Below, piece after piece: positions 1 through 6,793 of a DNA stretch of 29,035 nucleotides (within the stretch, counting starts at the first letter, position 1; each line of letters opens with the position of its first letter). The position numbers and the translations under genes are program-made. Origin of the DNA: a virus; the IMG/VR virus record IMGVR_UViG_3300032516_000136, positions 1 through 29,035 of that record, one strand, 5' to 3'. The notes under the pieces were generated by a model. That model was not told the origin of the DNA. It searched no databases and was given only the letters and a program-made list of their open reading frames with translations.

Positions 1-179
1 AAATAGTAAATTAATTTACCATCAGAAGTAAATCCTATGCCAACAAAATTATCTTTTTCATCAGTCTCAACATCAATAAAAAGAGGTAAGTGAGGATCAA
101 TTGGTGATTGAAGATCATTAATAATTAATGTAGCACCATATTGCTGAACTCCCCATTCAACAGTCTTCGTCAAAATCAT
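1..179 (-). CDS. DNA polymerase I-like (family A), N-terminal 3'-5' exonuclease part, cut by window edge
   Basis: Only the first 59 codons are in the window. Residues 33-50 read LFIDVETDEKDNFVGIGF, which matches the exonuclease I motif (D-x-E with surrounding hydrophobic strands) that opens the proofreading domain of family A DNA polymerases. The start is the ATG at 179, preceded by GAGGAGATT on the minus strand. It overlaps the end of the zinc-ribbon gene (157..300) by 23 nt in another frame, which suggests translational coupling. A stand-alone DnaQ-like exonuclease is possible because the polymerase domain lies outside the window. The replication context (primase-helicase and dNMP kinase in the same transcript) favours a phage replicative polymerase. 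Confidence 0.65.
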   Translation of the reverse strand, partial: MILTKTVEWGVQQYGATLIINDLQSPIDPHLPLFIDVETDEKDNFVGIGFTSDGKLIYY

Positions 180-300
180 TAATAATCTCCTCATCATCTT
201 TTTGTATACAATCTATACAAAGAAATTCAGTATCGGAAATAAAATCTCCAATATCCGAAATTCTTTTACATTCAATACATTTATACATTGTATGAAACAT
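157..300 (-). CDS. Small zinc-ribbon protein, 47 aa
   Basis: This short protein has two CxxC pairs, CIEC at residues 8-11 and CIDC at 28-31, spaced like a treble-clef or zinc-ribbon knuckle. An acidic tail (DDEEIINDFDED) follows. The start ATG at 300 has GGAGGG seven bases upstream, and the stop lies inside the polymerase gene start. The family is not recognised. Comparable mini zinc-ribbon proteins are common in phage replication operons and are presumed to bind nucleic acid or protein partners. The reading frame, RBS and overlap support a real gene. Confidence 0.65.
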   Translation of the reverse strand: MFHTMYKCIECKRISDIGDFISDTEFLCIDCIQKDDEEIINDFDEDC

Positions 301-303
301 TAT

Positions 304-384
304 TTAGCCCTCCATATCTGTGATAGTGTTTTTATAACATATCTTTTTAAGCCAATACCATTCTTTGTAATAATTAAAATACAT
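304..384 (-). CDS. Possible 26-aa peptide
   Basis: A 26-codon ORF rich in aromatic and basic residues fills the gap between the dNMP kinase and zinc-ribbon genes and stops 3 nt before the latter's ATG. It has no clear Shine-Dalgarno sequence, and no family is recognised. It may be untranslated leader for the gene below it, whose RBS lies inside its last codons. Confidence 0.22.
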   Translation of the reverse strand: MYFNYYKEWYWLKKICYKNTITDMEG

Positions 385-421
385 AATAATAAGTAAGAAC
401 TAGTTGCTGCTGATAAAACTA

Positions 422-994
422 TTAAACTTTTCTTGATTTTGCTATACACTCTAATATCCTATCAGCGAATCTTTCTAAGTTTTGTGGAGTAATGTTTTCT
501 GCTTCAGTTAAACGAAGATCAAAGTTATAGTCATCAAGATCATTCTCAGAAGGATCATTTATTAATCCTTTATGTACATTTAATTCGAGTTTTCTATCAA
601 GACGAACTAAATATCCTCCTTGTTTATGAATATAATTTGCTTCATTTTTAAATCTAACATCTGAAATAGCTATTAATGTATTTTCAGGAACTTTCTTAAT
701 CTTATCTTCAAATAGTTTATATACCCAATACATTCCATTCTCTGAAAACTGTCTACGAAGCAACCCTTCTGCTATCATAGCTTCTCTTGGAGTACGTCCA
801 CCAAGTTTGTGACAAGGTTCTTCTTTTAATTTACCATCTGTATGATCTCTGGTTAATCCATAGAATCTACGAACATCTTCTTTTAATGGATCAGCAAAAG
901 CATAGATTTGAAAATCTCTGGCTTTTAAATATGGATTACAAAGAAGAGACTTTCCTACTCCACGTTTACCTGATATTCCAACTATAGCAGCCAT
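422..994 (-). CDS. Deoxynucleoside monophosphate kinase (phage dNMP kinase), 190 aa
   Basis: This is a cytoplasmic kinase expected to phosphorylate dNMPs to dNDPs to feed phage DNA synthesis. The N-terminus IVGISGKRGVGKS carries a Walker A P-loop (GKRGVGKS, residues 9-16). Next comes YAFADPLKEDVRRFYGL, the segment that typifies the phage T4 gp1-like dNMP kinase family, then a TPREAM helix and an AISDVRFKNEA strand typical of the same fold. The length fits the family (about 180-240 aa). The start ATG at 994 has AAAGGAG eight bases upstream. It lies downstream of the replication genes and next to the DNA polymerase. Activity and substrate range are inferred from the family. Confidence 0.85.
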   Translation of the reverse strand: MAAIVGISGKRGVGKSLLCNPYLKARDFQIYAFADPLKEDVRRFYGLTRDHTDGKLKEEPCHKLGGRTPREAMIAEGLLRRQFSENGMYWVYKLFEDKIKKVPENTLIAISDVRFKNEANYIHKQGGYLVRLDRKLELNVHKGLINDPSENDLDDYNFDLRLTEAENITPQNLERFADRILECIAKSRKV

Positions 995-1022
995 TTTATA
1001 ACTCCTTTCTAAGAATTTTATA

Positions 1023-1194
1023 TTATTTATTAGTTATTATATCACGAATAAATAGATGGTCAAGGAAATACTCTTTGCCATCTTTTACTCCATCAATAAA
1101 ACCAACAATATAGACACGTTTAAAAGCTTCTTCTTTGTTGCATCTGTTTAGATTCTTAATTATTTTTTTTTTTAAATAAAGTTTTTATTTTCAT
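1023..1194 (-). pseudogene. Small gene with reading frame broken at an 11-A run (about 56 aa if restored)
   Basis: The ATG at 1194 has AGAGGATAGT just upstream and opens MKIKTLFKKK, but the frame meets TAA after 12 codons because of a run of 11 A (plus-strand T at 1163-1173). With one A fewer, or a +1 shift, the frame continues with a protein-like sequence (IIKNLNRCNKEEAFKRVYIV, then GFIDGVKDGKEYFLDHLF and RDIITNK) to a TAA at 1023. That downstream frame has no ATG, GTG or TTG start of its own. It may be a sequencing or assembly homopolymer error, transcriptional slippage on the A-run, or a real pseudogene. The family is not recognised. Confidence 0.5.
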
Positions 1195-1195
1195 A

Positions 1196-1324
1196 CTATC
1201 CTCTTAAAAGTAATCCTAGTACAAATAAACATCCTTTCCAACCCCACATTTGATATGACATAGTTAAAGCAAGAATACTACCTAGGAATTTTATAGGAAA
1301 TATGGTTATTTTAGATTGTTCCAT
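1196..1324 (-). CDS. Small membrane protein, 42 aa
   Basis: The ATG at 1324 lies inside the 3' end of the 89-aa gene (1311..1580), with AAGGAAAAGACC as RBS, and the TAG stop abuts the next start. Residues 8-24 and 30-41 are hydrophobic (FPIKFLGSILALTM and WKGCLFVLGLLL), giving one or two membrane segments. No family is recognised. It is one of several tiny membrane proteins in this operon, any of which could be a superinfection or lysis accessory factor, but nothing in the sequence proves that. Confidence 0.5.
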   Translation of the reverse strand: MEQSKITIFPIKFLGSILALTMSYQMWGWKGCLFVLGLLLRG

Positions 1325-1580
1325 TGGTCTTTTCCTTCTCAATTTCATATGGCATTGCTTTCATACTGAAAAATACTAAATAGGCTAAAAGTCTCGCAGC
1401 TTGTGCGTCTGTAATATCAAATGTACTTTTAGCCAAATTGTGGATAGTTGTCCATCTAGGATCTATATACCAATAAGAAACTAACTTTTTGTACTCTACA
1501 TAGCACATTTGACCAACAGTTGAAGGAGGTATATTATTTAAATCTAAATCAACTCTTTCGTTGTGAGTGATGAATGGCAT
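1311..1580 (-). CDS. Hypothetical phage protein, DUF6899-like, 89 aa
   Basis: The start MPFITHNERVDLD, the central YVEYKKLVSYWY block and the C-terminal KAMPYEIEKEKTNG recall the small phage proteins grouped as DUF6899, which begin MPYI and end in PYE-K-EENGDVY-like sequence. No molecular role is known for that family. The start ATG at 1580 has AAGGAGATAG upstream. The end overlaps the small membrane gene by 14 nt. The family match is from memory of the pattern and is moderate; that this is a real gene is well supported. Confidence 0.72.
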   Translation of the reverse strand: MPFITHNERVDLDLNNIPPSTVGQMCYVEYKKLVSYWYIDPRWTTIHNLAKSTFDITDAQAARLLAYLVFFSMKAMPYEIEKEKTNGTI

Positions 1581-1621
1581 TTTCTATCTCCTTAATAAAT
1601 TTAGGCATAGATTTAAGATCT

Positions 1622-1801
1622 TCAAATATATTTACAAAGAAAAGATTCTACTAGTTCGTGAATTGCTAAAGGAATTTCATAAACAGGAAGTCTACATTCT
1701 CTTATACGAAAACACTATATTTCATTTTTAGTAAAATAATCACCTGCTGTATTATAATGTTGCTTATTGTGAGGAATTGTTTTTATTTGTATATTAATCA
1801 T
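1622..1801 (-). pseudogene. Small conserved phage gene with an in-frame TAG at codon 29
   Basis: The ATG at 1801 overlaps the TGA of the deoxyribosyltransferase-like gene (ATGA, positions 1798-1801), a typical coupled start. The frame reads MINIQIKTIPHNKQHYNTAG, DYFTKNEI, then TAG (1715-1717), then CFRIRECRLPVYE and IPLAIHELVESFLCKYI to a TGA at 1622. The parts on both sides match one known small phage protein type (I-PH-QRY-T-GDW at the start, AIHELVE-LLCK near the end), so the stop splits a single gene. TAG ends other genes here (for example at 1196, 5217, 6182 and 9421), so it is not reassigned. This is either a nonsense mutation or amber readthrough. Confidence 0.55.
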
Positions 1802-2313
1802 AACCATCTTAAAAATTTATAATAACAAGCTTTAAGAAAGCATCTGTTATATAGATTAATCCTCCACATGAATCTTTTAGACCAACTTCCCCAGTATTTT
1901 TGTATTTGAATGGCCGCTTCTTCTAATGAGTGTACAATAAGGTCGTCTTCAAAAACTGCAATCAGACTAGCTGGTTTTGATTCTGGTTTATATACTCTAA
2001 CAATTGGTATCCAAAGAAAATAACGACCATATCCTATTTCATGTGCTACACCTTCACTTTTTAACTCTGGACTAAGATCAACAATTACATGAGCTTCTCT
2101 AATCATTTCTTTATCTCGTTTCCAATAATCTTTTAACAATGAAATTGGTTTATCTGTGAGAAGTTGTTTCTTTGATTTAATACGTTCAGTTAAGACAGGA
2201 TCTAATACATGAATACCTGCTCCTTCAAATATTTTTTTAGAGTGTCTGGCATAGATTACAATTTCTTCTTGTGATCTACCTGTCATCGCTTGTGCTGTAT
2301 AGATTTTAACCAT
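1798..2313 (-). CDS. Nucleoside 2-deoxyribosyltransferase-like protein, 171 aa
   Basis: The N-terminus (VKIYTAQAMTGRSQEEI) and the central DKEMIREAHVIVDLSPELKS followed by EGVAHEIGYGRYF resemble the Rossmann-like nucleoside 2-deoxyribosyltransferase superfamily found in phages. In that family a small protein transfers or cleaves the deoxyribose-base bond; the HEIGYG segment would hold the catalytic Glu. This suggests nucleotide salvage or base modification next to replication genes. The C-terminal 30 residues are basic and aromatic and are not part of the usual domain. The start ATG at 2313 has GAGGAGAAA upstream, and the start region lies inside the small membrane gene 2283..2411. The superfamily is moderately sure; the reaction is not shown. 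Confidence 0.65.
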   Translation of the reverse strand: MVKIYTAQAMTGRSQEEIVIYARHSKKIFEGAGIHVLDPVLTERIKSKKQLLTDKPISLLKDYWKRDKEMIREAHVIVDLSPELKSEGVAHEIGYGRYFLWIPIVRVYKPESKPASLIAVFEDDLIVHSLEEAAIQIQKYWGSWSKRFMWRINLYNRCFLKACYYKFLRWL

Positions 2314-2411
2314 TTTCTCCTCATAAAATATTCTGTTGATTTTCTATCAAGAATTAAACATAGCAGTAAACCTATTAAAATTCCTAAAATAAAAGGAATT
2401 AGTGGGTACAT
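2283..2411 (-). CDS. Small membrane protein, 42 aa, overlapping the next gene
   Basis: The ORF starts with YPLIPFILGILIGLLLCLI (residues 2-20), a clear single transmembrane helix, followed by a basic tail (DRKSTEYFMRRKWLKS). It begins 17 nt after the primase-helicase stop and overlaps the deoxyribosyltransferase-like gene by 31 nt, in the position expected for a real operon member. The SD is weak (ACGA), so it could depend on coupling. No family is recognised. Confidence 0.45.
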   Translation of the reverse strand: MYPLIPFILGILIGLLLCLILDRKSTEYFMRRKWLKSIQHKR

Positions 2412-2427
2412 AAAATATATATTCGTT

Positions 2428-3957
2428 TTAATACCCACTTACTTCAGTCTTTCCATTTTCAGGATCATATATTTTTATCATAATTGGTAAAACTGCTTCT
2501 CCAAATCTTGATTTAGTATGATACAGAAATAACTCACCTTTTTTTCTTCTTAAAGATAGCACACTATCTGCAAAAGCTGCTTTTTCATTACTTCCTCTAA
2601 GATCGTTTGAATTTGGTTCTTTATTTTCTATTTCAGACCAGTAAACTTGTTTTCCTTCATGATCTGCAAATATAAAAGTACAATCGAATTCTCTCATTAA
2701 TTTTTTAAACTCTCCAAACACTTGGGATAATTCAGTAGAACTATTTTCAGAACCTCTATGAATTCGAACTAATGAATCAATAAATACAACTTTCGGATTA
2801 TGTTTTTGAAGTAAACTCCTGAATTTATTGATAGAAATCTCAGAAGAGAAGTTATAATTATGACCAATAGCAATATTAAGGTTAAGATCAGACACACGTA
2901 GACCTTTACCAAATAAGAGTTTACGAAGTCTTGAACGAAGAAGGACATTACTAGATTCTTCATCAACATATAACACTTTTGCTGGATTTACTGCATACTT
3001 TTTTAACCAGCTACCTCCTCCTCTTGACATTTCAATTGCTAAATCTAGCATCAACCATGTTTTACCAATTCCCTGAAGTCCTCCAAGAATAATTGTGGAT
3101 TGTTCCGGTATAATACCGTTAACCAGCCATTGAATGTCAGCTTCTCCGTTCTCCATGAATTCTTGAACTTGCTGAGCATTATTATCTGATTCAATACTGA
3201 GTCCCTCAGACCTCGAATACTTTTGAATTTGACTGATTTTCGTAAGCAATTCGCTGATAGGATATTTAACTCGCTCAGCGTGAGGTTTAAGTAACTCAAC
3301 AATTTCTCCAGGTAATAAACCATCATGCCAGAATCTACCTGCAAGTTTAAAAAATGTGTTATCTCTGTTTCCTTCTTTGACATTTGAAAGTACCTCCTCA
3401 ATCCAGCCTTGCTGATTTCCTACTTTAATCTCTTTTTCTTTTCGGGTAATTAAATCTAATAACCAAGAAGGAGGAAAGGCTAAAGGTGTTTTTTCTGGTG
3501 ATCGTATCCATTTATATTCTTTACCATTAAACCCTATAGACGGTGGTGTTATAACATATGATCCATTTCCTTGTAAGTCACATCCTGGTAAGATACTTAT
3601 AATTTTTGTGTCAAGATCATTAAAACTTTGATGCCATCTAAAATAATAATGCATCCCATTTGGACTTTGATCTTGCCATGTACTCGGGAATTTGTATTGA
3701 GCTATACTTTTAAATCCATCATGCCTGGCATCTACATCAAAACAAATTAACTTACTGACTGATCCACATACAATTGCCATATTATATTGAGTAGACTTAA
3801 ACCACTTATTAATTTCTACCATCGAGGGTAGTCTAGTTTGAAATTCAGACCAGTTTATTACTGGTGACTTATACCTACCTTCTGATGAACTTTCTCTTCC
3901 CAAAATTGGAATTACTGATATGCCTTGCGATAGTAGATACTTCGCCTCTTGTAGCAT
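2428..3957 (-). CDS. Bifunctional primase-polymerase / RecA-fold helicase, 509 aa
   Basis: This is a two-domain replication protein. Residues 1-170 form an AEP-type prim-pol domain: catalytic FDVDA at 73-77 and SPNGMHYYF at 98-106, which matches the conserved SP-G-H-YF motif. Residues 275-509 form a RecA-like AAA_25/DnaB-type ATPase: Walker A GLQGIGKTW at 293-301, acidic LYVDEES at 329-335, Walker B KVVFIDS at 389-395, the ADHEGK motif near 431 and LRGSNEKAAFADSVLSLRR at 453-471. It probably unwinds and primes phage DNA for the family A polymerase encoded further along the transcript. The start ATG at 3957 follows the nuclease stop by 1 nt, with GGGAG upstream. The domain calls are clear; processivity and partners are inferred. 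Confidence 0.9.
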   Translation of the reverse strand: MLQEAKYLLSQGISVIPILGRESSSEGRYKSPVINWSEFQTRLPSMVEINKWFKSTQYNMAIVCGSVSKLICFDVDARHDGFKSIAQYKFPSTWQDQSPNGMHYYFRWHQSFNDLDTKIISILPGCDLQGNGSYVITPPSIGFNGKEYKWIRSPEKTPLAFPPSWLLDLITRKEKEIKVGNQQGWIEEVLSNVKEGNRDNTFFKLAGRFWHDGLLPGEIVELLKPHAERVKYPISELLTKISQIQKYSRSEGLSIESDNNAQQVQEFMENGEADIQWLVNGIIPEQSTIILGGLQGIGKTWLMLDLAIEMSRGGGSWLKKYAVNPAKVLYVDEESSNVLLRSRLRKLLFGKGLRVSDLNLNIAIGHNYNFSSEISINKFRSLLQKHNPKVVFIDSLVRIHRGSENSSTELSQVFGEFKKLMREFDCTFIFADHEGKQVYWSEIENKEPNSNDLRGSNEKAAFADSVLSLRRKKGELFLYHTKSRFGEAVLPIMIKIYDPENGKTEVSGY

Positions 3958-3958
3958 A

Positions 3959-4732
3959 TCACTCCCATTTCTTTATAAATTTTGTTGTTTCTATATTCCT
4001 AATAGACTGTTGTTTTAATTCTTCAAGTTGTTGAGGATCAGATATTAACTTAGTTTCAAACTCCCCATCCTCTTTACCAAACCTAACAATTTCAATAGCG
4101 TCAACCTTGATATTGAACCATTCTTCAATAAGGATAGTGTACAGAGCAAGCTGAATAAACTGTTCAGTAAATATACCAGACGATGTTTTCCAATCAGACA
4201 AAACAACAGAGTTACGACGTTTAGCCAACCTATCAAACTTACCAGCAATCCCATACCTAGTACTAGCACATATTGCTTCATGTTTAATAATTTCATCGTT
4301 GTTTTTCCTCTTCCATCGTCTAAACTTTTTAATACAAGAGAATATTTTTTGTCTATCTTTATTTGAAACTATTGAGTTATGTATTTCTTCATCTAATGGC
4401 ATTGCACTTTCATAATATTCTGCATAAAGGTGAACAAGTGATCCAATATTAGCAGCTTCTTTTGCTAATCTTCTACTTGCTCCACAAGATGACTTTAGTA
4501 CTTCTTCAATAACATATTCAGGCAATCTACTAACTTGTTCAGGAAATTGCTTAAGGAATTCGATACAAGCCTTTACTCCTTCTTTAATCATCCAGTTAAT
4601 TAATCTGAATGAAGTAGGATATCCCCCTTTAACAACTCCTGTAACAGAATCAATCTTTTTACCATCTAGATTATAAAAATGTCTTGATTCCTCAAAAGTT
4701 AATTTATGACCATTGCTTATGGATTCAATCAC
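3959..4732 (-). CDS. PD-(D/E)XK nuclease (RecB/Cas4-like exonuclease), 257 aa
   Basis: Residues 95-200 carry the signature of the RecB-like nuclease fold: H101 in NIGSLVHLYAEYY, E152 before the first core strand, GKFDRL with D167, DWKT with D180 and K182, and QLALY at 194-198. Such phage enzymes degrade one strand of duplex DNA for recombination or replication repair. It sits directly upstream of the primase-helicase with a 1-nt gap. The start is a GTG at 4732 just after the previous TAA; the overlapping ATG would read ATG TGA and cannot be used. The nuclease class is sure; direction and partner are not. Confidence 0.85.
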   Translation of the reverse strand: MIESISNGHKLTFEESRHFYNLDGKKIDSVTGVVKGGYPTSFRLINWMIKEGVKACIEFLKQFPEQVSRLPEYVIEEVLKSSCGASRRLAKEAANIGSLVHLYAEYYESAMPLDEEIHNSIVSNKDRQKIFSCIKKFRRWKRKNNDEIIKHEAICASTRYGIAGKFDRLAKRRNSVVLSDWKTSSGIFTEQFIQLALYTILIEEWFNIKVDAIEIVRFGKEDGEFETKLISDPQQLEELKQQSIRNIETTKFIKKWE

Positions 4733-4733
4733 A

Positions 4734-4982
4734 TTATTCTCTATTTATGTATTCTACCATTTTATCAGCTGTTTTCTGTACAAGATTCCACCATTCGTCA
4801 TAATTAGTAGAATTAGAAAATACAGATTGAGATATAACAGCGTGCTGAATAGATCCTTGACGTTGAATTAGTCGAGTACGTTCATCTGAGGTGTTTTTTA
4901 CAACTGTCCCAGATGAAACATCTTTAATAACTTCTTTCATTGGTTCTTTGGATTCTTCTGAACTTCCTTGATTAATTATCAT
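4734..4982 (-). CDS. Hypothetical protein of the recombination block, 82 aa
   Basis: The first 35 residues are Ser/Glu/Lys-rich and probably disordered. The second half (RTRLIQRQGSIQHAVISQS, then DEWWNLVQKTADKMVEYIN) is a helical unit resembling the C-terminal conserved segment of phage proteins found beside recombination nucleases and ssDNA-binding proteins. That resemblance is weak and gives no function. RBS AAGAGG lies upstream of the ATG at 4982. It ends 1 nt before the nuclease start. Confidence 0.6.
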   Translation of the reverse strand: MIINQGSSEESKEPMKEVIKDVSSGTVVKNTSDERTRLIQRQGSIQHAVISQSVFSNSTNYDEWWNLVQKTADKMVEYINRE

Positions 4983-4985
4983 AGT

Positions 4986-5206
4986 TTACCTCTTTAAAAG
5001 TTTAGTATATCTTAATTCCTCTTTTAACCTTTTTAATAGTTTTCTATCCCATATCGTTGATATCATTCTTCCAAGACATCTACATTCATCACAATGGTGA
5101 TTAAGGTATTCTTCTTTAGAAATTCCGTCTAACCAATTAAGTAAGTTTTTTCTAATTTTTTGTTTTAATTTAGTTAAAATGTTTTTTCATCATAAACACG
5201 GCACAT
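4986..5206 (-). pseudogene. Small basic cysteine-rich gene with frame broken at a 6-A run (73 aa if restored)
   Basis: The ATG at 5206 follows the SSB-like gene stop by 10 nt and reads MCRVYDEK, then stops at codon 11. In the -1 frame, entered at the A-run (plus-strand T at 5182-5187), a clean coding frame runs through NLLNWLDGISKEEYLNHH, CDECRCLG and MISTIWDRKLLKRLKEE to a TAA at 4986, just before the next RBS. One extra A would join them into one 73-aa protein. The downstream frame has no early start codon. C-x2-C-x-C and flanking His could bind metal. Candidate causes are a sequencing indel, polymerase slippage, -1 ribosomal shifting at A AAA AAC, or decay. Confidence 0.45.
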
Positions 5207-5216
5207 AATTAGTCCA

Positions 5217-5600
5217 CTAATCCAGAACAACAACTTTAAAGTTCTTAAATGATCTTCCACTTTTAGGGTTAGACTGCCATCCAATGAAAGTAACTTCTAT
5301 TTTTTCTCCTACAATTGCTTGCATTAGCTTTTGTTCTAACTGACCATTTTTAGAAGTTCCAATTTCAACCACATCATTGGCTTTAACATCAACTGATTTA
5401 TAGTTATTGTGTCCTTTTTCATTCTTTGTACCATCTGGAGTTCCTATAAAAGCAGTCCCCTCAATAGCTTTGAAAGAAAAAACATTTCCAAAAGTACCTG
5501 CTTTACTACCTGATAAAACTCCTACAAAATTATCTCCTGCATTATTAAATTTAACAGCTGGAGGATAGTTTCCCTTTTTATTTTTTATCTCTCTTGACAT
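5217..5600 (-). CDS. Putative OB-fold single-stranded DNA-binding protein, 127 aa
   Basis: No textbook motif is present, but the size, position and pattern fit a phage ssDNA-binding protein. A lysine-rich N-terminus is followed by alternating beta strands (NFVGVLSGSKAGTFGNVFSF) and a C-terminal strand pair KIEVTFIGWQ ... GRSFKNFKVVVLD. The last part resembles the terminal OB-fold strands of small phage proteins that precede recombination nucleases. It lies upstream of the nuclease and primase-helicase. The ATG at 5600 has a strong AAAGGAGAAAT. It ends with TAG. It lacks the acidic C-terminal tip of classical SSBs, so the role is an inference. Confidence 0.5.
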   Translation of the reverse strand: MSREIKNKKGNYPPAVKFNNAGDNFVGVLSGSKAGTFGNVFSFKAIEGTAFIGTPDGTKNEKGHNNYKSVDVKANDVVEIGTSKNGQLEQKLMQAIVGEKIEVTFIGWQSNPKSGRSFKNFKVVVLD

Positions 5601-5612
5601 TTTATTTCTCCT

Positions 5613-6059
5613 TTATTTCGAGTCTAAAAACAGTTTTATTTCTGACTGTAGGTTTAAAACTTTTTTCTTTAATTTAAGAAGTGCTTTGAATCGAGGTATG
5701 GAATCCACTGAAATAGTTCCTAAAAATTTATAAAGACAATCTAAATGTGCTTGATAGTTACTTTCTGCAATTTCAACAGGAGGAGAAACTCTTTTAAATT
5801 CAACAATATTTCCATCCAATTTCTTTAAATCATTATATCGAGGTTCTTTAATTGGTGTAGACAATAGTTCTTTAAATCCGTCGTGACCAGGATCATCTGC
5901 ATTATTAACTATATTACATTCCCCTTTTGTTTTTGTAGAACAGTTTGGACATTTCTTTTGGTTATTTATAGTCATTTTAACCATTCCACAAATTCCGCAA
6001 ACACCATTAGGAGTTTCATCTCCTTTTAGGTTATCATATGTTCGAGGATCGTCAGTCAT
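5613..6059 (-). CDS. Zinc-ribbon hypothetical protein, 148 aa
   Basis: The N-terminal CGIC (residues 21-24) and CPNC (37-40) form a zinc ribbon. The middle is polar, and the C-terminus (SIPRFKALLKLKKKVLNLQSE) is a basic amphipathic helix. The layout suggests a nucleic-acid or protein adaptor acting with the replication proteins, but no family is recognised. The RBS AAAGGAAAAT precedes the ATG at 6059. The stop is 13 nt before the SSB-like gene start. Confidence 0.65.
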   Translation of the reverse strand: MTDDPRTYDNLKGDETPNGVCGICGMVKMTINNQKKCPNCSTKTKGECNIVNNADDPGHDGFKELLSTPIKEPRYNDLKKLDGNIVEFKRVSPPVEIAESNYQAHLDCLYKFLGTISVDSIPRFKALLKLKKKVLNLQSEIKLFLDSK

Positions 6060-6060
6060 T

Positions 6061-6141
6061 TTATTTTCCTTTTGGATATAAATATCTGATAATTAAGTAT
6101 GTAAATAGTCCAACCCAAAATATTACTCCTTTCAAAAACAT
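6061..6141 (-). CDS. Small membrane peptide, 26 aa (39 aa from an upstream ATG)
   Basis: The peptide is nearly all membrane segment (GVIFWVGLFTYLIIRYLYP) with a basic end. The ATG at 6141 has AGGAAG seven bases upstream. An in-frame ATG at 6180, 1 nt after the holin stop, would add 13 residues but has no RBS. Because it follows the holin gene directly it could be an antiholin or spanin-like accessory factor; that is a guess from position only. Confidence 0.45.
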   Translation of the reverse strand: MFLKGVIFWVGLFTYLIIRYLYPKGK

Positions 6142-6181
6142 TTTAATCTTCCTATTTATGTGAACAAACATAATTGGCATA

Positions 6182-6610
6182 CTAATGCCTATCTTGAACA
6201 TTTTGCGATTTTTCCCAAGTCCTCATTCCTGCTAGTCCGAGAATCCCCAAAAGGACAGGCATCATCTCACTTAAATTTAATACAGGTAAGTCCTTCACAG
6301 GATGTCCTATTGATGCAAGAATAAATGATAAAAATGGTTGAATGACATAAGTCCATCCAAATGCACTTGCACAAATCCAGGTAATTGCTGGCCGACCACC
6401 TGATATAAACAGGTTAGAGGATTTAGCTTCTTCTTGGTTAACTTGAATTTGTGCCGTATCAACTAATGTTAAGGCTTTAAGTATTTCTTCACTATGTCTA
6501 TTTAACTCTTCCGCTAGCTTTTGTTGTGCCTCCATTTTCATCTTTGGATCTGGTATAAAATTAAGTGCTTTTTCGATAATTGGTGACAGGAAATCAAGAA
6601 ATGGTATCAT
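6182..6610 (-). CDS. Holin, GTA_holin_3TM-like, 142 aa
   Basis: The protein has a soluble helical N-terminal half (KMEAQQKLAEELNRHSEEIL) and then the family core. This is GGRPAITW at residues 71-78, a membrane segment to about 100, a loop, and a last membrane segment ending LLGILGLAGMRTWEK (120-134). This order and the GGRP...GMR-Y/W-EK ends match the 3-TM holins first described from gene transfer agents (PF11351). It would form membrane lesions for lysis. RBS AAAGGATAT. No endolysin is visible beside it, and it lies among leftward replication genes. Confidence 0.8.
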   Translation of the reverse strand: MIPFLDFLSPIIEKALNFIPDPKMKMEAQQKLAEELNRHSEEILKALTLVDTAQIQVNQEEAKSSNLFISGGRPAITWICASAFGWTYVIQPFLSFILASIGHPVKDLPVLNLSEMMPVLLGILGLAGMRTWEKSQNVQDRH

Positions 6611-6643
6611 GTTATATCCTTTTGCACTAAAAATTCTAAAAAC

Positions 6644-6793
6644 TTACTCTCCTTTTTGACAGTAAGCTAAGTGTTTCCCTTTTTCGTAACCCCATTTGCC
6701 ATCTTTTCTAATACTCACACCATAAGCTATTGTTTTTCTTGCTGGTTTTAAATTAGACCATGTAACAGGATCTAAATCTAATCCACTTACCAT
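6644..6793 (-). CDS. Small hypothetical protein, 49 aa (54 aa from ATG at 6808)
   Basis: The frame reads MVSGLDLDPVTWSNLKPARK and YGVSIRKDGKWGYEKGKHLA. It looks coding, but no family is recognised. The ATG at 6793 has GAAGG eight bases upstream. An ATG at 6808 in the same frame has none. Its first third overlaps the ORF 6753..6845 in another frame, which itself has the stronger RBS, so the two may be one frameshifted gene. Confidence 0.45.
   Translation of the reverse strand: MVSGLDLDPVTWSNLKPARKTIAYGVSIRKDGKWGYEKGKHLAYCQKGE

Noticed and set aside
3051-3401. 116-codon ORF inside the primase-helicase gene
   Set aside because: It is the same strand in another frame of a gene with clear motifs, and has no RBS.
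1622-5219. TAG reassigned to an amino acid
   Set aside because: TAG ends several well-placed genes, no suppressor tRNA is seen, and no long gene contains an internal TAG.
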